A stretch of 64,000 nt of DNA from Paramesorhizobium salinisoli (GCF_003335045.1 NZ_QOZG01000002.1:124001-188000), one strand, 5' to 3'. Numbered from the stretch's first letter, positions 8,450 through 19,089 are shown. The notes: generated by a model not told the origin, from the letters alone. Numbers and translations: made by a program.

Positions 8450-10105
8450 ATGACCAAGCATCGCCTTCCCGACATCGTGCTGACGCCTGATCTGATCGCG
8501 GCGGCTGCCGAGGCGAAAGCGTGGCCGTTCGAGGAGGCCCGGAAAATCCTCAAGCGCTATGAAAAGACGGGCCTTCCCGAAACCGTGCTTTTTGAGACGG
8601 GCTACGGGCCATCGGGCCTGCCGCATATCGGCACTTTCGGCGAAGTGGCGCGCACCTCGATGGTGCGCAATGCCTTTCGCGTGCTGACCGGAGACAAGGT
8701 AAAGACGCGGCTTATCTGCTTTTCCGACGATATGGACGGGATGCGCAAGATTCCGGACAGCGTGCCCGACAAGGCGGCGCTCGAGCCCTATCTGCACATG
8801 CCGCTTACCGCCGTGCCCAATCCGTTTGGCGGCGACTACAAGAGCTTTGCCGAGCATAATAATGTGATGCTCTGCCGCTTCCTCGACACCTTCGGCTTCG
8901 AATATGAGTTCGCGAGCGCCACGGAATATTACAAGTCCGGCAAGTTCGACGACGTGCTGCTGCGCGCCGCCGAGCGCTATGACGACATCATGAAGGTGAT
9001 GCTGCCGACGCTGGGCGAAGAACGCCAGGCGACCTATAGCCCCTTCCTGCCGATTTCGCCAAAGTCGGGCCGCGTGCTCTACGTGCCGATGAAAAAGGTG
9101 GACGCCAAGGCGGGCACGGTCACGTTCGATGACGAGGACGGCACCGAGACCACCCTCCCCGTTACCGGCGGCCATGTGAAGCTGCAGTGGAAGCCGGATT
9201 TCGGCATGCGCTGGGCGGCGCTCGGCATCGATTTCGAAATGTTCGGCAAGGATCACCAGACCAATGCGGTGATCTATGACCGTATCTGCGAAATTCTCGG
9301 CGGACGTGCGCCGGAGCATTTCGTCTACGAGCTTTTCCTCGACCAGCTTGGCCAGAAGATCTCCAAGTCCAAGGGCAACGGCATCTCCATCGACGACTGG
9401 CTGGCCTATGCCCCGACCGAAAGCCTGGCGCTCTACAATTTCCAGAAGCCGAAGACCGCGAAGAAGCTCTATTTCGACGTGATCCCAAAGGCCGTGGACG
9501 AGTATTTCACATATCTCGCCGCCTATCCCAGGCAGGAATGGAAGGACCGGCTGAACAATCCCGTCTGGCACATCCATTATGGCGCGCCTCCCGAGGTGGA
9601 ATTGCCGGTGCCGTTCGCTCTGCTGCTCAATCTGGTCAGCGCATCGAACGCCGAAAGCCCGGGGGTGCTGTGGGGCTTCATCTCGCGCCATGCGCCAGGT
9701 GTTACGCCGCAAAACAACCCCGAACTCGACGCGCTGGTCGGCTATGCGATCCGCTACTTCAACGACTTCGTGAAGCCCACCAAGAAATTCCGTGCACCTG
9801 ACGAGGTGGAGCGCGCAGCGCTCGAAGCGCTCAATGCCAAGCTTGGCGAACTGCCTGCAGGCAGCGACGGCAATGCCATCCAGAACGCCATCCTGGATGT
9901 GGCACGCGGGATCGAACGTTATCAGGATCATTCCAAGAAAAGCCCGGAAGGCGGGCCTGGGGTTTCGGTCTCCTTCTTCCAGATGCTCTATGAGGTGCTG
10001 ATTGGGCAGGAACGGGGCCCGCGCTTCGGCTCCTTCGTCGCGCTTTATGGCATCGGCGAGACCAGATCACTCATCGGGAAAGCGCTGGCGGGCGAACTGG
10101 CCTGA
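8450..10105 (+). CDS. lysK: Lysyl-tRNA synthetase, class I
   Basis: Charges tRNA-Lys with lysine in the cytoplasm. The 551-residue protein has the class I Rossmann ATP-binding motifs: the HIGH-like [12 protein letters not shown] at about residues 49-60 and the KMSKS-like [11 protein letters not shown] at about 302-312. This identifies the archaeal-type class I enzyme found in many alphaproteobacteria rather than class II LysS. The frame extends upstream to a GTG at 8411, but ATG 8450 ([11 protein letters not shown]) has AGGA 8 bases before it and fits the family N-terminus. The stop lies 4 bases from the stop of the convergent nuclease-fold gene. The inverted repeat at 8376-8402 may regulate it. 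Confidence 0.95.
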   Translation: MTKHRLPDIVLTPDLIAAAAEAKAWPFEEARKILKRYEKTGLPETVLFETGYGPSGLPHIGTFGEVARTSMVRNAFRVLTGDKVKTRLICFSDDMDGMRKIPDSVPDKAALEPYLHMPLTAVPNPFGGDYKSFAEHNNVMLCRFLDTFGFEYEFASATEYYKSGKFDDVLLRAAERYDDIMKVMLPTLGEERQATYSPFLPISPKSGRVLYVPMKKVDAKAGTVTFDDEDGTETTLPVTGGHVKLQWKPDFGMRWAALGIDFEMFGKDHQTNAVIYDRICEILGGRAPEHFVYELFLDQLGQKISKSKGNGISIDDWLAYAPTESLALYNFQKPKTAKKLYFDVIPKAVDEYFTYLAAYPRQEWKDRLNNPVWHIHYGAPPEVELPVPFALLLNLVSASNAESPGVLWGFISRHAPGVTPQNNPELDALVGYAIRYFNDFVKPTKKFRAPDEVERAALEALNAKLGELPAGSDGNAIQNAILDVARGIERYQDHSKKSPEGGPGVSVSFFQMLYEVLIGQERGPRFGSFVALYGIGETRSLIGKALAGELA

Positions 10106-10109
10106 AATC

Positions 10110-10916
10110 TTACCGGGGCAGCGGTTCCGGTGAGGGCGGCATTGACACGCTGAAGGCCGGCAGAGCGCTGTCCGGCCTCCGGCCGAAAATGCCGACCTGC
10201 CTTTCCTCGGCCTTGCGGGCGCGCTCGGCATAAGGGCCGTCCGCCTTGGCTCTTGCCCAGCCATTGCCCACCAGCCATGCCGCGACATCCTCCCCGCCGA
10301 GTGTGCAGTCTGTCGCGCTTACAGCGCTCGACGGCGTCGCGGGCAGGCGGCACATGACAGCCCTTGAGCGCAGCCATGCGCGGAAGGCGGTGCGGGCCTG
10401 CATTCCGCAAGGCCAGTTCACACCTGCGGGATCGGTGCAGGTTTCATCGGGTGACGGGATGACGATCCCCTGCACTTCGACCACATGGCCATCGGCCTCG
10501 ATGCGTCCGGCGGCCGTGGCCAGCGGGCGGTGCAGAAGCCGATAGCGGATTTCTCCGGGATCGGCTGCGGCTGCCTGCGGTCGCGGTGGCAGCGCGAGGC
10601 TCAACTCGCTCAAGGGCGGGCGCGGGTCGATCCGCTCCAGCGGTTCATCGGCGTAATCCTGGGGAAGCGCGAAGCCCGGCGCAGCCGGTCGGGCAGCGGG
10701 CTGCTCTTTCTCCGCGATACTGCCCGATATTTCTTCGGTCGGCTGCACCGCTTCCCCATCTTCGGGAAGCTCGAAATTTTCCGTGAGGATTGCCTGTGAG
10801 GTTTCCGTTCCGCCGCTATGGTCCAGGAGGCCATAGCTCGGAGCGACAAAAACGGAAACAAGAACGCAGGCGACAAACGCAGCCAACACGAGTGGCGCCA
10901 GGTTTTGCCCCGCCAT
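10110..10916 (-). CDS. Membrane-anchored SNase/thermonuclease-fold protein
   Basis: Protein of 268 residues with an N-terminal membrane segment (about residues 5-25, LAPLVLAAFVACVLVSVF), a long Pro/Ala-rich linker (about 30-125), and a C-terminal domain of the staphylococcal-nuclease (OB) fold (about 130-245). The fold shows in the DGHVVEVQGIVIP strand pair and the AWLVGNGWARAKADGPY helix and strand. The catalytic arginine/glutamate set of a true nuclease is not obvious, so the domain may be inactive. I chose ATG 10916 because it lies two bases after the stop of the upstream repressor gene; a longer frame to 10952 would overlap that gene. The tight spacing suggests co-transcription with the repressor. 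Confidence 0.7.
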   Translation of the reverse strand: MAGQNLAPLVLAAFVACVLVSVFVAPSYGLLDHSGGTETSQAILTENFELPEDGEAVQPTEEISGSIAEKEQPAARPAAPGFALPQDYADEPLERIDPRPPLSELSLALPPRPQAAAADPGEIRYRLLHRPLATAAGRIEADGHVVEVQGIVIPSPDETCTDPAGVNWPCGMQARTAFRAWLRSRAVMCRLPATPSSAVSATDCTLGGEDVAAWLVGNGWARAKADGPYAERARKAEERQVGIFGRRPDSALPAFSVSMPPSPEPLPR

Positions 10917-10918
10917 CG

Positions 10919-11575
10919 CTACTGGCTTGCCCAGATGATGCGGGCAATCCACTCGACTTCCGAGATATCGAAACTGCGGTTGGGGTGCTCGGGATTCATC
11001 GAGAGAAGCTCGACCGTGCGCAATGTCTGACGATGCAATATCTTGGCCATGACTTCGCCCTCCCTCGTCTTCAGAACCACGCGGTCGCCACGGCGAATGG
11101 ATGCGCCGGGAGCGACGATCAGTGTGTCACCATCGCGGTACAGCGGCAACATGGAATCGCCCGAAACCTCCAGCGCATACGTCGCATCGGTGGGAGCGGA
11201 GGGAAACTCCACGACATCCCAGCCCTGGCCGACGGGAAAGCCGCCATCGTCGAAGAAGCCGCCAACGCCAGCCTGCGCCAGCCCCAGAAGCGGGATCGAG
11301 CGTGAGGGGGTAGCTGAGGCATCTGATTTCGAAGAGGGCTCCATCTCGCCACGCACCAGCGCCATGAATTCGTCGATCGACGCGCCGGTCGCATCCATCA
11401 CCTTGGCGAGCGATTCCGTCGAGGGCCAGCGCGCGCGCCCGTCAGCGGCATAACGCTTCGATTTGTTGAACGTGGTGGGATCGAGGCCGGCGCGGCGGGC
11501 AAGACCGGAGGCCGTCAGCGAATATCGCTCGGCCAGCGCGTCGATAGCGGCCCATACGCGGTCATGAGAGAACAT
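10919..11575 (-). CDS. HTH transcriptional regulator with S24 (LexA-type) peptidase domain
   Basis: DNA-binding repressor of 218 residues. The N-terminal ~70 residues carry a Cro/CI-like helix-turn-helix (LTASGLARRAGLDPTTFNKS). The C-terminal half is an S24 peptidase domain with the nucleophile serine in EVSGDSMLPLYRDGD and the general-base lysine in EGEVMAKILHR. A candidate Ala-Gly self-cleavage bond lies in LAQAGVGG at about residue 103. Such proteins can be inactivated by RecA-stimulated self-cleavage, as LexA and CI are. This is not LexA itself: the HTH differs and it is paired with a nuclease-fold gene. A 6-bp inverted repeat overlaps the region just before its start and may be an autoregulatory operator. 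Confidence 0.88.
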   Translation of the reverse strand: MFSHDRVWAAIDALAERYSLTASGLARRAGLDPTTFNKSKRYAADGRARWPSTESLAKVMDATGASIDEFMALVRGEMEPSSKSDASATPSRSIPLLGLAQAGVGGFFDDGGFPVGQGWDVVEFPSAPTDATYALEVSGDSMLPLYRDGDTLIVAPGASIRRGDRVVLKTREGEVMAKILHRQTLRTVELLSMNPEHPNRSFDISEVEWIARIIWASQ

Positions 11576-11582
11576 GTCGGAC

Positions 11583-11601
11583 TTCCTGAAAGGGACAGGA
11601 A
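11583..11601 (-). promoter_or_regulatory. Candidate operator before the S24 repressor gene
   Basis: TTCCTG (11583-11588) and CAGGAA (11596-11601) form a perfect 6-bp inverted repeat with a 7-base spacer, 8 bases upstream of the repressor start and touching its ribosome binding site. The position suits autorepression. The assignment is inferred; the repeat is short. Confidence 0.35.
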
Positions 11602-11685
11602 AAAATACCTCTTTTTCTCGTTTAGAGCAAGTCCAAGAAATGTGCCACCGGTGCCCGCCGGACGGGCTTAATCAATTATAGGAAT

Positions 11686-11709
11686 AAAAGCGGGCCTGAG
11701 CCCGCTTTT
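11686..11709 (-). terminator. Intrinsic terminator of the beta-oxidation operon
   Basis: GCGGGC (11690-11695) pairs with GCCCGC (11700-11705) around a 4-base loop, flanked by AAAA on one side and TTTT on the other, so it can work in both directions. It lies 18 bases past the fadJ stop on the minus strand and closes the operon. Confidence 0.85.
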
Positions 11710-11727
11710 CTTTGCATAGTCTCGCGG

Positions 11728-13947
11728 TCAGGCTGCCTTCTGCTGCCCCTCATTTCGATAGGGGTCAAAGCGCTGGTAGAAGGTTTCGCCGCTTTCCGCC
11801 ATGTCGAGAAGCAGTTTCGGCGCCTTGAACTGGGCTCCGTACTTCTTCTGCAACTCCCTGGCCTTCTTGACGAATTTCTTTGCTCCCATACCGTCGATAT
11901 AGGAGAGCGTGCCGCCGGTATACGGCGCAAAGCCGAAGGCGAGGATGGAGCCGACATCGGCCTCCCGCGGATCGGTGACAATGCCCTCTTCCATGACGCG
12001 CGCAGCCTCCAGCGCGATGACGAACAGGAAGCGTTCCTTCAGTTCCTCGACATCCACCTTGTCCGGGTTCTGCTGCGGATAGAGCGTCTTCAGCTCCGGC
12101 CACAGATGTTTCTTGGCGGGCTTCGGCGGATAATCGAAGAAGCCCTTGCCGTTCTTGCGGCCCTTGCGGTCATATTTATCGACAAGCATATCGACAAGCT
12201 CAACATGGCGCGGATCGACTGCCTTGGGCCCCAGATCGGCAAGCGCCGCCTTCAGGATCTTCTGCGAGAGGTCGATTGCTGTCTCATCGTTGAGCGCCAG
12301 AGGCCCGACCGGCATTCCGGCCATGCGCGCGGCATTTTCGATCATCGCCGGCGGCACGCCTTCGATCAGCATGTTGTAGGCTTCCGACATGTAGCGCAGC
12401 ACGCAGCGATTGACGTAGAAGCCGCGCGTGTCGTTGACGACGATCGGCGTCTTCTTGATGGCGCGGACATAATCGAGCGCCACGGCCAGCGCCTTGTCCG
12501 AGGTCTTCTTGCCCAAGATGACCTCGACCAGCATCATCCTGTCGACTGGCGAGAAGAAATGGATGCCAACGAAGTTTTTCGGGCGCTGAGACACCTTGGC
12601 GAGCCCGGTGATCGGCAGCGTCGACGTGTTCGAGGCGAAGATGGCCGATGCTTTCAGCACCGCTTCCGCCTTCTCTGTGGCCTGGCGCTTGATCTCGCGA
12701 TCTTCGAACACCGCCTCGATCACCAGATCCGCGCCTTCAAGATCGGCGCAATCGGCTGAAGGCGTAATAAGCGCGAGAAGCTTCTGCTTGTCTTCCTCGG
12801 TGGCCCTGCCCTTCTGCATCTCCTTGGCGATGAGATCGGCGGAATGGGCCTTGCCCTTTTCCGCCGCCTCGACATCACGGTCGATCAGCACGACGGGAAT
12901 GCCTGCCTTGGCGGTGACATAGGCGATGCCCGCGCCCATGAAGCCGGCGCCGATGACGCCGATCTTGGTGAACTTCGTCGGCTTGACATCTGCCGGGCGG
13001 CGCGCACCCTTATTCAGCTCCTGCAGGGAGACGAACAACGAGCGGATCATCATGCCCGCTTCGGTGGTCTGGAGAATTTCCGTGAAATAGCGTTGCTCGA
13101 TCTTCAACCCGGTGTCGAAAGGCACGAGCAGGCCTTCATAGACACATTTGAGGATCGCGGCGGCAGCAGGATAATTATCATAGGTCTCACGGCGCAGGAT
13201 GGCGGTTGCGGCAGGCCAGAGATTGGCGCCCGCCGCCGAATAGATCGGCGCGCCGGGCAGCTTGAAGCCCTTCTCGTCCCAGGGCTGCACGGGTTTCAGC
13301 CCGTTCTTGATCATTTTTTTAGCGGTCTCGACCAGCTTCTTGGCCGGCGCGATTTCGGTAATAAGGCCCATCGCCTTGGCGCGCTGCGGCGTCAGGCTCT
13401 GGCCCGTGGTCATCATCTGGAGGGCGTCCTGCTGGTTGGTGAGACGCGGCACGCGCTGGGTGCCACCGGCACCGGGGAAGATACCGACCTTGACCTCAGG
13501 CAGCGCCATCTTGACGCCGGGCGCATCAGAGGCAACGCGGCCATGGCAGGCGAGCGACATCTCGAACGCGCCGCCCATGCAGGTTCCGTTGATGGCCGAA
13601 ACCCAGGGCTTGCCCGACGTTTCGAGCTTGCGGAAAAGCCCGCCCATGCGGCCGGTATTCTGGAAAAGAAGCTCGACCGCCTTCTGCGGGTCCTTCGCCT
13701 TTTCCTCCTGGAAAAGCTGGAACATGCGCTTCAGCATGGTCAGGTCCGCGCCGCCGGAGAACGTATCCTTGCCGGAGGTGATGACCGCGCCCTTGATGGC
13801 GGCGTCGCCCGCCACCCGATCGATAATGGCGTCGAGTTCGTCCATCACTTCTTCGGTGAAGACGTTCATCGACTTATCTGGCATGTCCCAGGTAACGAGT
13901 GCGATGCCGTCCGCGTCGACGTCGAATTTGAAGTTCTTGTAAGTCAT
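11728..13947 (-). CDS. fadJ: Trifunctional enoyl-CoA hydratase / 3-hydroxyacyl-CoA dehydrogenase
   Basis: Fatty-acid beta-oxidation alpha subunit (739 residues), catalysing hydration of enoyl-CoA and NAD-dependent oxidation of L-3-hydroxyacyl-CoA. Residues ~1-290 form the crotonase domain with the oxyanion-hole region [14 protein letters not shown] and the glutamates of [15 protein letters not shown]. Residues ~310-490 hold the Rossmann NAD site [16 protein letters not shown]. The C-terminal HACD repeats include GFYVNRC. The length and the order hydratase-then-dehydrogenase match FadB/FadJ. ATG 13947 is chosen because GGAGAG precedes it; a longer frame to 14010 overlaps the thiolase gene. It follows the thiolase with 14 bases between, as in fadBA-type pairs, and ends the operon. 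Confidence 0.93.
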   Translation of the reverse strand: MTYKNFKFDVDADGIALVTWDMPDKSMNVFTEEVMDELDAIIDRVAGDAAIKGAVITSGKDTFSGGADLTMLKRMFQLFQEEKAKDPQKAVELLFQNTGRMGGLFRKLETSGKPWVSAINGTCMGGAFEMSLACHGRVASDAPGVKMALPEVKVGIFPGAGGTQRVPRLTNQQDALQMMTTGQSLTPQRAKAMGLITEIAPAKKLVETAKKMIKNGLKPVQPWDEKGFKLPGAPIYSAAGANLWPAATAILRRETYDNYPAAAAILKCVYEGLLVPFDTGLKIEQRYFTEILQTTEAGMMIRSLFVSLQELNKGARRPADVKPTKFTKIGVIGAGFMGAGIAYVTAKAGIPVVLIDRDVEAAEKGKAHSADLIAKEMQKGRATEEDKQKLLALITPSADCADLEGADLVIEAVFEDREIKRQATEKAEAVLKASAIFASNTSTLPITGLAKVSQRPKNFVGIHFFSPVDRMMLVEVILGKKTSDKALAVALDYVRAIKKTPIVVNDTRGFYVNRCVLRYMSEAYNMLIEGVPPAMIENAARMAGMPVGPLALNDETAIDLSQKILKAALADLGPKAVDPRHVELVDMLVDKYDRKGRKNGKGFFDYPPKPAKKHLWPELKTLYPQQNPDKVDVEELKERFLFVIALEAARVMEEGIVTDPREADVGSILAFGFAPYTGGTLSYIDGMGAKKFVKKARELQKKYGAQFKAPKLLLDMAESGETFYQRFDPYRNEGQQKAA

Positions 13948-13961
13948 CTTGCTCTCCCCGA

Positions 13962-15170
13962 TCAGACGCGTTCGATGATGGTGGCGGTGCCCATGCCTGC
14001 GCCGATGCACAGCGTGACGAGCGCGGTATTGAGATCGCGGCGCTCCAGCTCATCGAGCACAGTGCCGAGGATCATCGCGCCTGTAGCGCCAAGCGGATGA
14101 CCCATGGCGATGGCACCGCCATTGACGTTGATCTTGTCGTGCGGAATGTCGAACGCCTGCATGTAGCGCAGGACAACGGCGGCGAAGGCCTCGTTCAATT
14201 CGAAAAGATCGATATCCCCAAGCTTCATCTTCGAGCGCTTCAGGAGTTTTTCGGTCACATCGACCGGACCGGTCAGCATCAGCGCGGGGTCCGAGCCGAT
14301 ATTGGAGAAGGAGCGGATGCGCGCGCGGGGCTTCAGCCCAAGCGTCTTTCCCGCCTTCTTCGAGCCGAGCAGCACGCCCGCCGCGCCATCGACGATGCCG
14401 GATGAATTGCCGGCGTGATGAACGTGGTTGACGGTCTCGACTTCAGGATGGGCCTGGATGCCGACGGCATCGAAGCCGCCCATCTCGCCCGGCATGACGA
14501 AGGACGGGTTGAGCGAGGCCAGTGCCTGCATGTCGGTTCCCGCCCGGATCGTCTCGTCCCGATCGAGAATAGTGAGGCCGTTCTGGTCCTTGACCGGAAT
14601 GACCGAGTTCTTGAAATAGCCCTTTTCCCAGGCATTCGCCGCGCGCTTCTGGCTTTCCACCGCATAGGCATCGACATCGTCGCGGCTAAAACCGTATTTG
14701 GTGGCGATCAGGTCGGCGGAAACGCCCTGCGGCATGAAATAGCCGGGCAGTCCCACGGACGGGTCCATGTACCAGGCACCGCCCGACATGCCCATGCCGA
14801 CCCGCGACATGCTCTCGACGCCACCGGCGATAACGATATCGTCCGCGCCCTGCGCGATTTTGGCGGCACCAAAATTGACGGCGTCGAGGCCCGAGGCGCA
14901 GAAACGCGATATCTGCATTCCCGGCGCCCTGAAATCATAGCCTGCCTCGAAAGCGGAGGACCGCGGGATCACCGCGCCCGCCTCGCCCACCGGATCGACG
15001 CAGCCATAGATGATGTCATCGACCTGCGAGGTATCGAGGCCGTTGCGGTCGCGCAACGCTTCCAGCACCTTGGCGCCCAGGCGCACGGCGGGCACTTCAT
15101 GCAGGCTGCCGTCCTTCTTGCCGCGCCCACGCGGGGTGCGGACATGATCGTAAATATAGGCTTCGGCCAT
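13962..15170 (-). CDS. Acetyl-CoA acyltransferase (beta-ketothiolase)
   Basis: Thiolase of 402 residues that cleaves 3-ketoacyl-CoA with CoA, the last step of beta-oxidation. The acyl-accepting cysteine is in [11 protein letters not shown] at about residue 90. The catalytic histidine is in [15 protein letters not shown] (about 357) and the second cysteine in [10 protein letters not shown] near the C-terminus. All three are intact, and the length is normal. It sits between an acyl-CoA dehydrogenase and fadJ in the same direction, with gaps of 24 and 14 bases, consistent with one operon. FadA is the likely equivalent, but many thiolase paralogues exist in this group, so I leave the symbol blank. 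Confidence 0.93.
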   Translation of the reverse strand: MAEAYIYDHVRTPRGRGKKDGSLHEVPAVRLGAKVLEALRDRNGLDTSQVDDIIYGCVDPVGEAGAVIPRSSAFEAGYDFRAPGMQISRFCASGLDAVNFGAAKIAQGADDIVIAGGVESMSRVGMGMSGGAWYMDPSVGLPGYFMPQGVSADLIATKYGFSRDDVDAYAVESQKRAANAWEKGYFKNSVIPVKDQNGLTILDRDETIRAGTDMQALASLNPSFVMPGEMGGFDAVGIQAHPEVETVNHVHHAGNSSGIVDGAAGVLLGSKKAGKTLGLKPRARIRSFSNIGSDPALMLTGPVDVTEKLLKRSKMKLGDIDLFELNEAFAAVVLRYMQAFDIPHDKINVNGGAIAMGHPLGATGAMILGTVLDELERRDLNTALVTLCIGAGMGTATIIERV

Positions 15171-15194
15171 CTGTTTCTCCCTTTCACCGCGGCT

Positions 15195-16370
15195 CTAAAG
15201 GCTGCGGGCAATCAAAAGCTTCATGATTTCATTCGTGCCGCCATAGATGCGCTGGACGCGGGCGTCACGGTACATGCGGGCAATCGGATATTCATTCATA
15301 TAGCCATAGCCGCCATGCAATTGCAGGCATTCGTCGACGATTTTACCCTGGAGATCGCTCAGCCAGTACTTGGCCATCGAGGCGGTCGCCGGGTCGAGCC
15401 CGCCGCCAGTGACATGGCGTTCGACGCAGTGATCGTAGAAAACCCGGCCAATGGTAGCCTCGGTCTTCATCTCGGCAAGCTTGAACTGGGTGTTCTGGAA
15501 ATCGATGACCGGCTTGCCGAATGCCTTGCGCTCGCGGACATAATCGATCGTCAGCGCAAGGGCGCGTTCGGCCATGGCAATGGCGGTTCCGCCGATCTGC
15601 AGGCGCTCCTGCGGCAATTGCTGCATCAGTTGGACGAAGCCCTGCCCCTCCTCCGTTCCCAGAAGATTGGAGGTCGGAACGCGGACGTCCTTGAAAAAGA
15701 GTTCCGATGTATCGTTCGATTTCAGGCCGATCTTGTCGAGATTTCGCCCGCGCTCGAAGCCATCCACCTCGTCGGTCTCGACGACCATCAGCGACGTGCC
15801 CTTGGCGCCCTGCGCCGGATTGGTCTTGGTGACCACGATAATCAGATTGGCGAGCTGGCCATTGGTGATGAATGTCTTGGAGCCATTGATGACATAGTGG
15901 TTGCCATCCTTCTTCGCGCTGGTCTTGACGCCCTGGAGATCGGAGCCGGCGCCGGGTTCGGTCATGGCGATGGCGCCGATCAGTTCGCCGGTCGCCATTT
16001 TCGGCAACCATCTGCGCTTCTGTTCCTCGGAGCCGTAGTGAAGGATATAGGGCGCGACGATGGAATTATGGAGCGCGATGCCGAAGCCGTCGACGCCGAC
16101 ATGGCTGATCGCTTCGAGGATCGCGCTTTCATGGGCATAGGTGCCGCCGGCGCCGCCATATTCCTCCGGCATTGAGGCGCAGAGCAAGCCGTTTTCGCCT
16201 GCCTTCCGCCATACGGCACGGTCGAATATCTGCTGCTTCTCGAACCGCTCGTAATGCGGCAGGACTTCGGCCTCCAGGAACTTGGCGGCCATATCCTGCA
16301 GCATCACCACATCGTCCGTCTTCCAGACGGGTTTCGGGACACCCAGCACGTCCTCGGCGCGCGTCGCCAT
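15195..16370 (-). CDS. Acyl-CoA dehydrogenase (about 390 residues)
   Basis: FAD-dependent acyl-CoA dehydrogenase, which inserts the alpha-beta double bond and passes electrons to electron-transferring flavoprotein. The 391-residue product has the FAD/substrate signature [13 protein letters not shown] at about residues 136-148, the second signature [20 protein letters not shown], and the C-terminal [16 protein letters not shown] that closes the flavin site. I chose ATG 16370 because GGAGG stands 7 bases before it; the frame continues to 16430 without a start of similar quality. The chain-length class cannot be read from sequence alone. It is the third gene of the minus-strand operon. Confidence 0.93.
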   Translation of the reverse strand: MATRAEDVLGVPKPVWKTDDVVMLQDMAAKFLEAEVLPHYERFEKQQIFDRAVWRKAGENGLLCASMPEEYGGAGGTYAHESAILEAISHVGVDGFGIALHNSIVAPYILHYGSEEQKRRWLPKMATGELIGAIAMTEPGAGSDLQGVKTSAKKDGNHYVINGSKTFITNGQLANLIIVVTKTNPAQGAKGTSLMVVETDEVDGFERGRNLDKIGLKSNDTSELFFKDVRVPTSNLLGTEEGQGFVQLMQQLPQERLQIGGTAIAMAERALALTIDYVRERKAFGKPVIDFQNTQFKLAEMKTEATIGRVFYDHCVERHVTGGGLDPATASMAKYWLSDLQGKIVDECLQLHGGYGYMNEYPIARMYRDARVQRIYGGTNEIMKLLIARSL

Positions 16371-16435
16371 CAACAAACCTCCCCAATAGCGTTGACATGG
16401 ACCAGCAAGCCGGTCCACGGGATTCATCAAGCAGC

Positions 16436-18232
16436 CTAGAACGCTTCGGCGGGCAGCGCCATCAAAGTGTCAGCACCGGTCTGGATACGGGCCAGATGCG
16501 CCGCCGTCTCGGGCATGATGCGTTCCATGAAAAAACGTGCGGTCACGAGCTTCGTTTCGAAGAACGACGCGTTGTCGCTGGTCCCCGCTTCGAGCTTTGC
16601 CTCAGCCGCCTTCGCCATCTGCGCCCACATATACCCCAGCGCGACCAGACCGAAGAGATGCATGTAGTCGTTCGAGGCAGCACCGGCGTTGTCGGGCTTG
16701 GCCATCGCATTCTGCATCAGCCACATGGTGGCGGCCTGGAGATCGTTGAGGCCTTTCTTCAGATGCTTTGTATAGACGGAAAGCTTTTCGTTGGAACGGT
16801 TTTCCTCGCAGAAATCGCCGACTTCCTTGAAGAAGCTCATCACGGCACGGCCGCCATTGAGGCCGAGCTTGCGGCCCACCAGGTCGAGCGCCTGGATGCC
16901 GTTCGCGCCCTCGTAGATCATGGCGATGCGCGCGTCGCGCACATACTGGCTCATGCCATGTTCCTCGATATAACCATGGCCGCCGAAGACCTGCTGCGCC
17001 ATGACCGCGTGGTCGAAGCCCTTGTCGGTCAGAACGCCCTTGAGAACCGGCGTCATCAGGCCGATGAGATCATCGGCGGTCTGACGTTCCTTCTCGTCGG
17101 GCGAGCGGTGGGCGATGTCGGATTTGAGCGCGGTCCATAGGATGAGCGCGCGGCCGGCTTCGGTGAAGGAGCGGATCGTCATCAGCACCCGGCGGATATC
17201 GGGGTGGACGATGATGGGATCGGCCTTCTTCTCCGGCTCCTTCGCGCCATCAAGCGCGCGGCCCTGCAGGCGCTCGCGGGCATAGTGTGCTGCGTTCTGG
17301 TAGGCGGTCTCGGCAATTGACAACCCCTGCAGCGCGACGCCGAGGCGAGCCTCGTTCATCATGGTGAACATGGCGCGCAGGCCCTTGTTCTCGCCGCCGA
17401 TCAAGTAGCCGGTCGCTTCGTCATAATTCATGACGCAGGTGGAATTGCCGTGGATGCCCATCTTTTCTTCGATGGAGCCGCAGGAGACGCCATTGCGCTT
17501 GCCGGGATTGCCGTTTTCGTCGAGCTCGAATTTCGGCACGATGAAAAGCGATATGCCCTTGGTTCCCTCGGGCGCGCCTTCGATACGGGCGAGGACCAGA
17601 TGGATGATGTTTTCCGAGAGATCGTGCTCGCCGGCGGAAATGAAAATCTTCTGCCCGGATATCTTGTAGGAGCCGTCGCCATTCGGCACGGCCTTGGTGC
17701 GCAGGAGGCCGAGATCGGTGCCGCAATGCGGCTCGGTCAGGTTCATGGTGCCTGTCCAGACGCCCTCGACCATCTTGGGCAGATAGGCCTGCTTCTGCTC
17801 ATCCGTTCCGTGGGTGAGGATCGCCGCGATGGCGCCCTGCGTCAGGCCCGGATACATCATCAGCGCCATGTTGGCCGACGACATGTATTCGCCCGCCGCC
17901 ACATGCAGCACATAGGGCAGCCCCTGCCCGCCATATTCGGCGGGAACGGCGAGGCCGAGCCACCCGCCTTCGCGGTAGAGATCATAGCCTTGCTTGAAGC
18001 CCTTCGGCGTCGTTACCGAGCCATCCTCATGGCGCACGCAGCCCTCGTGGTCGCCAACCTGATTGAGCGGGAACAGCGTGTTTTCCGCCAGCTTGCCGCC
18101 TTCTTGCAAAATGGCCTCGACGATGTCGGGGGAAGCATCGGCAAAGCCGGGAAGGTTGTCGTAGCGCTCGTAGCCCAGGACATCGTTGAGAATGAAAAGC
18201 GTGTCATCGACAGGCGCGCGGTAGCTCGGCAT
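16436..18232 (-). CDS. Large acyl-CoA dehydrogenase with extra C-terminal domain
   Basis: Acyl-CoA dehydrogenase of 598 residues, longer than the classical 380-400 by a C-terminal extension (about residues 460-598). This matches the family that includes DmdC (3-methylmercaptopropionyl-CoA dehydrogenase) and several long-chain FadE-like enzymes of proteobacteria. Visible motifs are [13 protein letters not shown] (about 160), [20 protein letters not shown] (quoted in part: [10 protein letters not shown]) and [16 protein letters not shown]. The exact substrate is not determined. ATG 18232 follows GGAGGAAATTG. It is the first gene of the operon, and a perfect MerR-type palindrome lies 141-168 bases upstream, so the transcript and its control probably start there. 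Confidence 0.9.
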   Translation of the reverse strand: MPSYRAPVDDTLFILNDVLGYERYDNLPGFADASPDIVEAILQEGGKLAENTLFPLNQVGDHEGCVRHEDGSVTTPKGFKQGYDLYREGGWLGLAVPAEYGGQGLPYVLHVAAGEYMSSANMALMMYPGLTQGAIAAILTHGTDEQKQAYLPKMVEGVWTGTMNLTEPHCGTDLGLLRTKAVPNGDGSYKISGQKIFISAGEHDLSENIIHLVLARIEGAPEGTKGISLFIVPKFELDENGNPGKRNGVSCGSIEEKMGIHGNSTCVMNYDEATGYLIGGENKGLRAMFTMMNEARLGVALQGLSIAETAYQNAAHYARERLQGRALDGAKEPEKKADPIIVHPDIRRVLMTIRSFTEAGRALILWTALKSDIAHRSPDEKERQTADDLIGLMTPVLKGVLTDKGFDHAVMAQQVFGGHGYIEEHGMSQYVRDARIAMIYEGANGIQALDLVGRKLGLNGGRAVMSFFKEVGDFCEENRSNEKLSVYTKHLKKGLNDLQAATMWLMQNAMAKPDNAGAASNDYMHLFGLVALGYMWAQMAKAAEAKLEAGTSDNASFFETKLVTARFFMERIMPETAAHLARIQTGADTLMALPAEAF

Positions 18233-18235
18233 CAA

Positions 18236-18627
18236 TTTCCTCCATCAGAACATTTTGTCATCGCATTCATGCGACGCCAGACTTCACTGGCTGCGAAATG
18301 CAATCGCCGGAGCCGGGTTCAGCCATGGCTCTGCAAACCCGGAAGGCCATCCTCTGGGTAGGACACTAGCCAATTTTGACGTTTGCGTAAACGTCAAAAT
18401 TACGTGATGTGGAATTTTGATACCGTGAGGTCATGCGCAGCTCTCTACGGGCGACGGGAGACGTGCAGACGAAAATCTGGTGAGACCTGGATCAGGACGC
18501 GCTGGCATAGCATAGGGAGTAAACCACTTCGAAGCGAAGCGGGTACAGCAAGGGCTAACGCATATGGCCTTACAGCCACGCATTGGCCTGGGTCTTCTCC
18601 ATCAGCGGAAGAAGGCGCCGCGAAATA
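18236..18627. other. Regulatory gap between merR and the beta-oxidation operon
   Basis: This 392-base region contains the perfect palindrome annotated separately at 18373-18400 and otherwise no convincing gene. A plus-strand frame at 18383-18646 has no ribosome binding site and no protein-like composition. I see no terminator after merR. Confidence 0.5.
18373..18400. promoter_or_regulatory. Perfect palindromic operator, probable MerR/LiuR-type site
   Basis: ATTTTGACGTTT (18373-18384) and its exact reverse complement AAACGTCAAAAT (18389-18400) flank GCGT. The site lies between merR and the first acyl-CoA dehydrogenase gene. Its TTGACG/CGTCAA form resembles operators reported for MerR-family LiuR regulators of branched-chain amino acid and fatty acid breakdown (from memory). 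A near copy lies before the nitronate monooxygenase gene at 33418-33441, matching at 20 of 24 positions. Confidence 0.65.
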
Positions 18628-19089
18628 TCAGGAAAAAGCCGCTTGAGGCGTAACGCCCATTTTGCCGAGGACATATTCGATCACCTCGCGCAAATCGGCA
18701 ATCGACTCATCAAGGGTGGCGCGCTGTTGTTCGAGGCGCGTAAGCTGACGCGTGGATTTATCAAGAACGGCCCGCATCTGACGCATATTGGCGCCTTCCG
18801 GCTCGTATAGGTCGATCAAATGCTTCAATTCGCGCAAGGTGAAGCCGACCTTGCGCCCGAACAGGACGAGACGGAGCCGGGTGCGGTCGCTGCGCGTGTA
18901 GAGCCTGGTTGTTCCGGCGCGACGCGGATTGAGCAGGCCCTTGTCCTCGTAAAAACGCAAAGTCCGCAGCGAAACGCCGAATTCGTTGGCCAGATCGCCG
19001 ATACGGTAGGTCTTATCCTCCGCTATTCCATGCTGCTCGTCCGTGAACAGCATTATGGCAGGACCGCCCACCGCTTTGTGGTCGTTCAT
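18628..19089 (-). CDS. MerR-family transcriptional regulator
   Basis: Regulator of 153 residues with the MerR winged helix-turn-helix YRIGDLANEFGVSLRTLRFY at about residues 26-45, the wing region LNPRRAGTTRLYTRSDRTRL, and a C-terminal dimerization coiled coil (about 95-145). No metal-binding cysteines are present, so it is not a metal sensor. With fatty-acid genes downstream on the same strand, it fits the LiuR-like branch, which responds to acyl-CoA-type signals. I prefer ATG 19089 (MNDHKAVGG) over a frame opening at 19197, because the extra residues have no family character. The palindrome at 18373-18400 is its likely target, by position. Confidence 0.85.
   Translation of the reverse strand: MNDHKAVGGPAIMLFTDEQHGIAEDKTYRIGDLANEFGVSLRTLRFYEDKGLLNPRRAGTTRLYTRSDRTRLRLVLFGRKVGFTLRELKHLIDLYEPEGANMRQMRAVLDKSTRQLTRLEQQRATLDESIADLREVIEYVLGKMGVTPQAAFS

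Noticed and set aside
8399-9931. Minus-strand open frame of 510 codons opposite lysK
   Set aside because: It is rich in Arg, His and Gly, has no recognizable domain, and is antisense to a clear class I lysyl-tRNA synthetase.
12844-14100. Plus-strand open frame of 418 codons opposite fadJ
   Set aside because: Antisense shadow of the crotonase and dehydrogenase coding sequence; no ribosome binding site and no protein-like motifs.
14415-16175. Plus-strand open frame of 586 codons across thiolase and acyl-CoA dehydrogenase genes
   Set aside because: It spans two genuine minus-strand genes and the gap between them, with composition typical of antisense frames.
18383-18646. Small plus-strand protein in the merR-fadE gap
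   Set aside because: It starts inside the operator palindrome, lacks a ribosome binding site and has improbable composition.
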